Shown here: positions 11,975 to 14,122 of the stretch, in pieces | Position numbering within the stretch: the stretch's first letter is position 1 | Layout of the letters: the number at the start of each line of letters is the position of its first letter | Assembly: GCA_052143655.1 (NCBI GenBank) | Contig: JBKQSL010000277.1 | Location: 1 to 14,122, forward strand | DNA: 14,122 nt | Source: CAVSUR01 sp052143655 | Lineage (GTDB): Bacteria; Actinomycetota; Actinomycetes; Streptosporangiales; Streptosporangiaceae | Direction: 5' to 3' | The notes under the pieces: model-generated | Databases searched by the model: none | Seen by the model: only the letters and a program-made list of their open reading frames with translations | What the model was told of the DNA's origin: nothing | Program-made: the position numbers and the translations under genes

Positions 11975-12907
11975 TCACCGGTAGGTGTAGCCGTAGTCGT
12001 GGAACTTGCCGACTTCGACGTTGTCGAGCACCCCGAGGGCGTCATCGGTCAGCACGGCCAGGGAGCAGTACAGCGACACCAGGTAGGACGCGATGGCGCT
12101 GCGGGAGATGCCCATGAAGCGCACGGACAGGCCCGGCCCCTGCTCGCCGCTCAGCCCCGGCTGGTACAGGCCGACGACGCCGCGGCGCTCCTCCCCGACC
12201 CGCAGCAGCAGGATGCTGGTCTTGCCGTCCTCCAGCGGCACCTTGTCGGACGGGATCAGCGGCAGGCCCCGCCAGGTGATGAACTGGGACCCGAACAGGC
12301 TGACGGTCGCCGGCGGCACGCCGCGGCGGGTGCATTCCCGGCCGAACGCCGAGATGGCCCTGGGGTGAGCCAGGAAGAACGCCGGCTCCTTCCAGACCTG
12401 GGTGATCAGCTCGTCCAGGTCGTCGGGCGTCGGCGGGCCGGCCAGGGTGGAGATCCGCTGCTGGTCAGCGACGTTGGCGAGCATCCCGTAGCTCGCGTTG
12501 TTGATCAGCTCCGATTCCTGGCGCTCCTTGACGGTCTCGATGGTCAGCCGCAGCTGCTCCTTGATCTGGTCGTAGGGGCTGCTGTATAGGTCGGACACGC
12601 GGGTGTGCACGTCGACCACCGTGGTGACGGCGTTGAGGAAGTACTCGCGCGGGTGCTCCTCGTACTCCACGTACGTCTGCGGCAGCTCGGACTCATCGCG
12701 GCCCGGGCAGGCCACGTCGACCGACTCCGGGTGGCGCACCTTGTTCAGCCGGTAGATGCCCGCCTCCACCGGCGTCCACGACAGCATGCGGATCAGCCAG
12801 CGGGGCGTGATCGTCGACATCTGGGCGACGGTCTTGGTGGCGTTGGCCAGCTGCCGGGCGGCGCTGTCGCCGAGGGCCAGCGGGGTGTCCTGCGCGGTGG
12901 TGGTCAT
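11975..12907 (-). CDS. srpI: Family 2A encapsulin shell protein (SrpI type)
   Basis: A 310-residue HK97-fold protein that self-assembles into an icosahedral nanocompartment around the desulfurase encoded next to it. Family features are the start ALGDSAARQLANATKTVAQM, the segment ITPRWLIRMLSWTPVEAGIYRLNKV (about 31-55), the E-loop region DESELPQTYVEYEEHPREYFLN, LINNASYGMLANV, FGSQFITWRGLPLIPSDKVP, and the end VRFMGISRSAIASYLVSLYCSLAVLTDDALGVLDNVEVGKFHDYGYTYR region. This order and the cysteine desulfurase neighbour identify Family 2A, known from Synechococcus SrpI and from a sulfur-storing compartment of Acinetobacter baumannii. ATG 12907 has a perfect AAGGAG (12920-12915) seven bases upstream. 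An in-frame GTG at 12958 is an alternative. There are no phage genes around it. Confidence 0.96.
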   Translation of the reverse strand: MTTTAQDTPLALGDSAARQLANATKTVAQMSTITPRWLIRMLSWTPVEAGIYRLNKVRHPESVDVACPGRDESELPQTYVEYEEHPREYFLNAVTTVVDVHTRVSDLYSSPYDQIKEQLRLTIETVKERQESELINNASYGMLANVADQQRISTLAGPPTPDDLDELITQVWKEPAFFLAHPRAISAFGRECTRRGVPPATVSLFGSQFITWRGLPLIPSDKVPLEDGKTSILLLRVGEERRGVVGLYQPGLSGEQGPGLSVRFMGISRSAIASYLVSLYCSLAVLTDDALGVLDNVEVGKFHDYGYTYR

Positions 12908-12966
12908 GGGATCTCTCCTTGGATTGCCGAAGGTGCCGGGCCGCCAGCGAGCGTGCACCGCAGTTT

Positions 12967-12994
12967 AACCTACTTTCCAGAGGGCTTTAGTCAC
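12967..12994 (-). promoter_or_regulatory. Candidate promoter of the encapsulin-desulfurase operon
   Basis: On the minus strand GTGACT (12994-12989) is followed after 16 bases by TAGGTT (12972-12967), a good actinobacterial -10. The start point would be near 12960, about 50 bases before the ATG at 12907. Confidence 0.5.
12970..12994. promoter_or_regulatory. Shared GGAAAG element (candidate sulfur operator D) before the encapsulin gene
   Basis: Read towards the encapsulin gene, GACTAAAGCCC and GGAAAGTAGG flank a short CTCT centre. The inner GCC/GG and outer CTA/TAG pairs make a weak dyad (CTA 12990-12988 region with TAG 12973-12971). It lies inside the promoter spacer. GGAAAGTAGG resembles GGAAAGCTAG before cysK and GGGAAAGTCGAG before cysE. 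Weakest dyad of the four. Confidence 0.35.
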
Positions 12995-13050
12995 TATTTC
13001 TCGAGATCTCCGGCCGGCCGGGCCCGGGAGGGTCAGGCCATGTCCGGTCC

Positions 13051-13064
13051 GGGACTACTGGCCC
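13051..13064. promoter_or_regulatory. DosR/DevR-like half-matching box in the encapsulin/cysK intergenic region
   Basis: GGGACTACTGGCCC matches 11 of 14 positions of GGGACTWWAGTCCC, including the whole left half. Its centre is 23 bp from the better box to its right. Confidence 0.35.
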
Positions 13065-13073
13065 AGCCGGACC

Positions 13074-13087
13074 GGGACCTTGGTCCC
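13074..13087. promoter_or_regulatory. DosR/DevR-like box in the encapsulin/cysK intergenic region
   Basis: GGGACCTTGGTCCC matches 12 of 14 positions of the DosR core and has perfect GGGACC/GGTCCC arms. It lies between the divergent encapsulin and cysK promoters and could serve either one. Confidence 0.5.
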
Positions 13088-13123
13088 TGGCCGGACCGCT
13101 GCATCGCGCTGGAATGTGCTGAT

Positions 13124-13157
13124 GACTATTTCGCTAATTACAAGCGGAAAGCTAGTC
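13124..13157. promoter_or_regulatory. AT-rich imperfect dyad (candidate sulfur operator C) before cysK
   Basis: GACTATTTCGCT (13124-13135) and AGCGGAAAGCTAGTC (13143-13157) are complementary if the longer right arm bulges (GACTA/TAGTC, TTTC/GAAA-type and GCT/AGC pairings). TAGTCT (13153-13158) may be the cysK -10. GCGGAAAGC is shared with the other three sulfur promoters in this window. Confidence 0.45.
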
Positions 13158-13198
13158 TTTTACCGGACGCCGTCCGGGCACCGACGAGAGAGGTCGCG

Positions 13199-14122
<924 letters not shown>

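Noticed and set aside
11975..12907. HK97-fold protein taken as a prophage capsid
   Set aside because: No portal, terminase, protease or tail genes are present, and the neighbour is a cysteine desulfurase; a Family 2A encapsulin explains it fully.

Overview
The window is high-GC DNA with strong third-position GC bias in its real genes. It carries Lsr2, a DUF1707 remnant, promoters that appear to start leaderless mRNAs, and an actinobacterial sulfur-operon leader peptide. This points to a filamentous or related actinomycete. No rRNA or tRNA is present, so the genus cannot be fixed.

Left part (1-4220): the 3' end of an unidentified gene and its terminator; a gene-poor stretch; lsr2 (minus strand) with a strong terminator and a candidate leaderless promoter; a decayed DUF1707 gene broken by two apparent frameshifts; a short orphan C-terminal-like ORF; a secreted protein with an HEVAE motif that resembles EXORDIUM-type/metalloprotease-like proteins (minus); and an unidentified lipoprotein (plus).

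Right part (4250-14122): a sulfur island. A cysteine-containing leader peptide precedes a TauD/AtsK-type dioxygenase, then a sulfonate-type ABC transporter (binding protein, ATPase, permease). Next come serine O-acetyltransferase (cysE) and cysteine dioxygenase (cdo). Convergent to these is a two-gene operon of a Family 2A encapsulin (SrpI type) and its cysteine desulfurase cargo, which has a disordered N-terminal extension of about 175 residues. Divergent from the encapsulin, cysK (O-acetylserine sulfhydrylase) runs off the right end.

Together the genes could import organosulfur compounds and release sulfite, make cysteine (CysE + CysK), and then either oxidise it (Cdo) or strip its sulfur inside a protein shell for storage (desulfurase + encapsulin). 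This type of nanocompartment is known. The regulatory layer seems less described: paired DosR/DevR-like boxes (GGGAC-N4-GTCCC type, 22-23 bp apart) before cysE and in the encapsulin/cysK intergenic region, a shared AT-rich imperfect dyad containing GGAAA in four sulfur promoters, and a leader peptide followed by a C-rich, G-poor mRNA stretch before the dioxygenase. These suggest joint control by sulfur status and by oxygen or nitric oxide.
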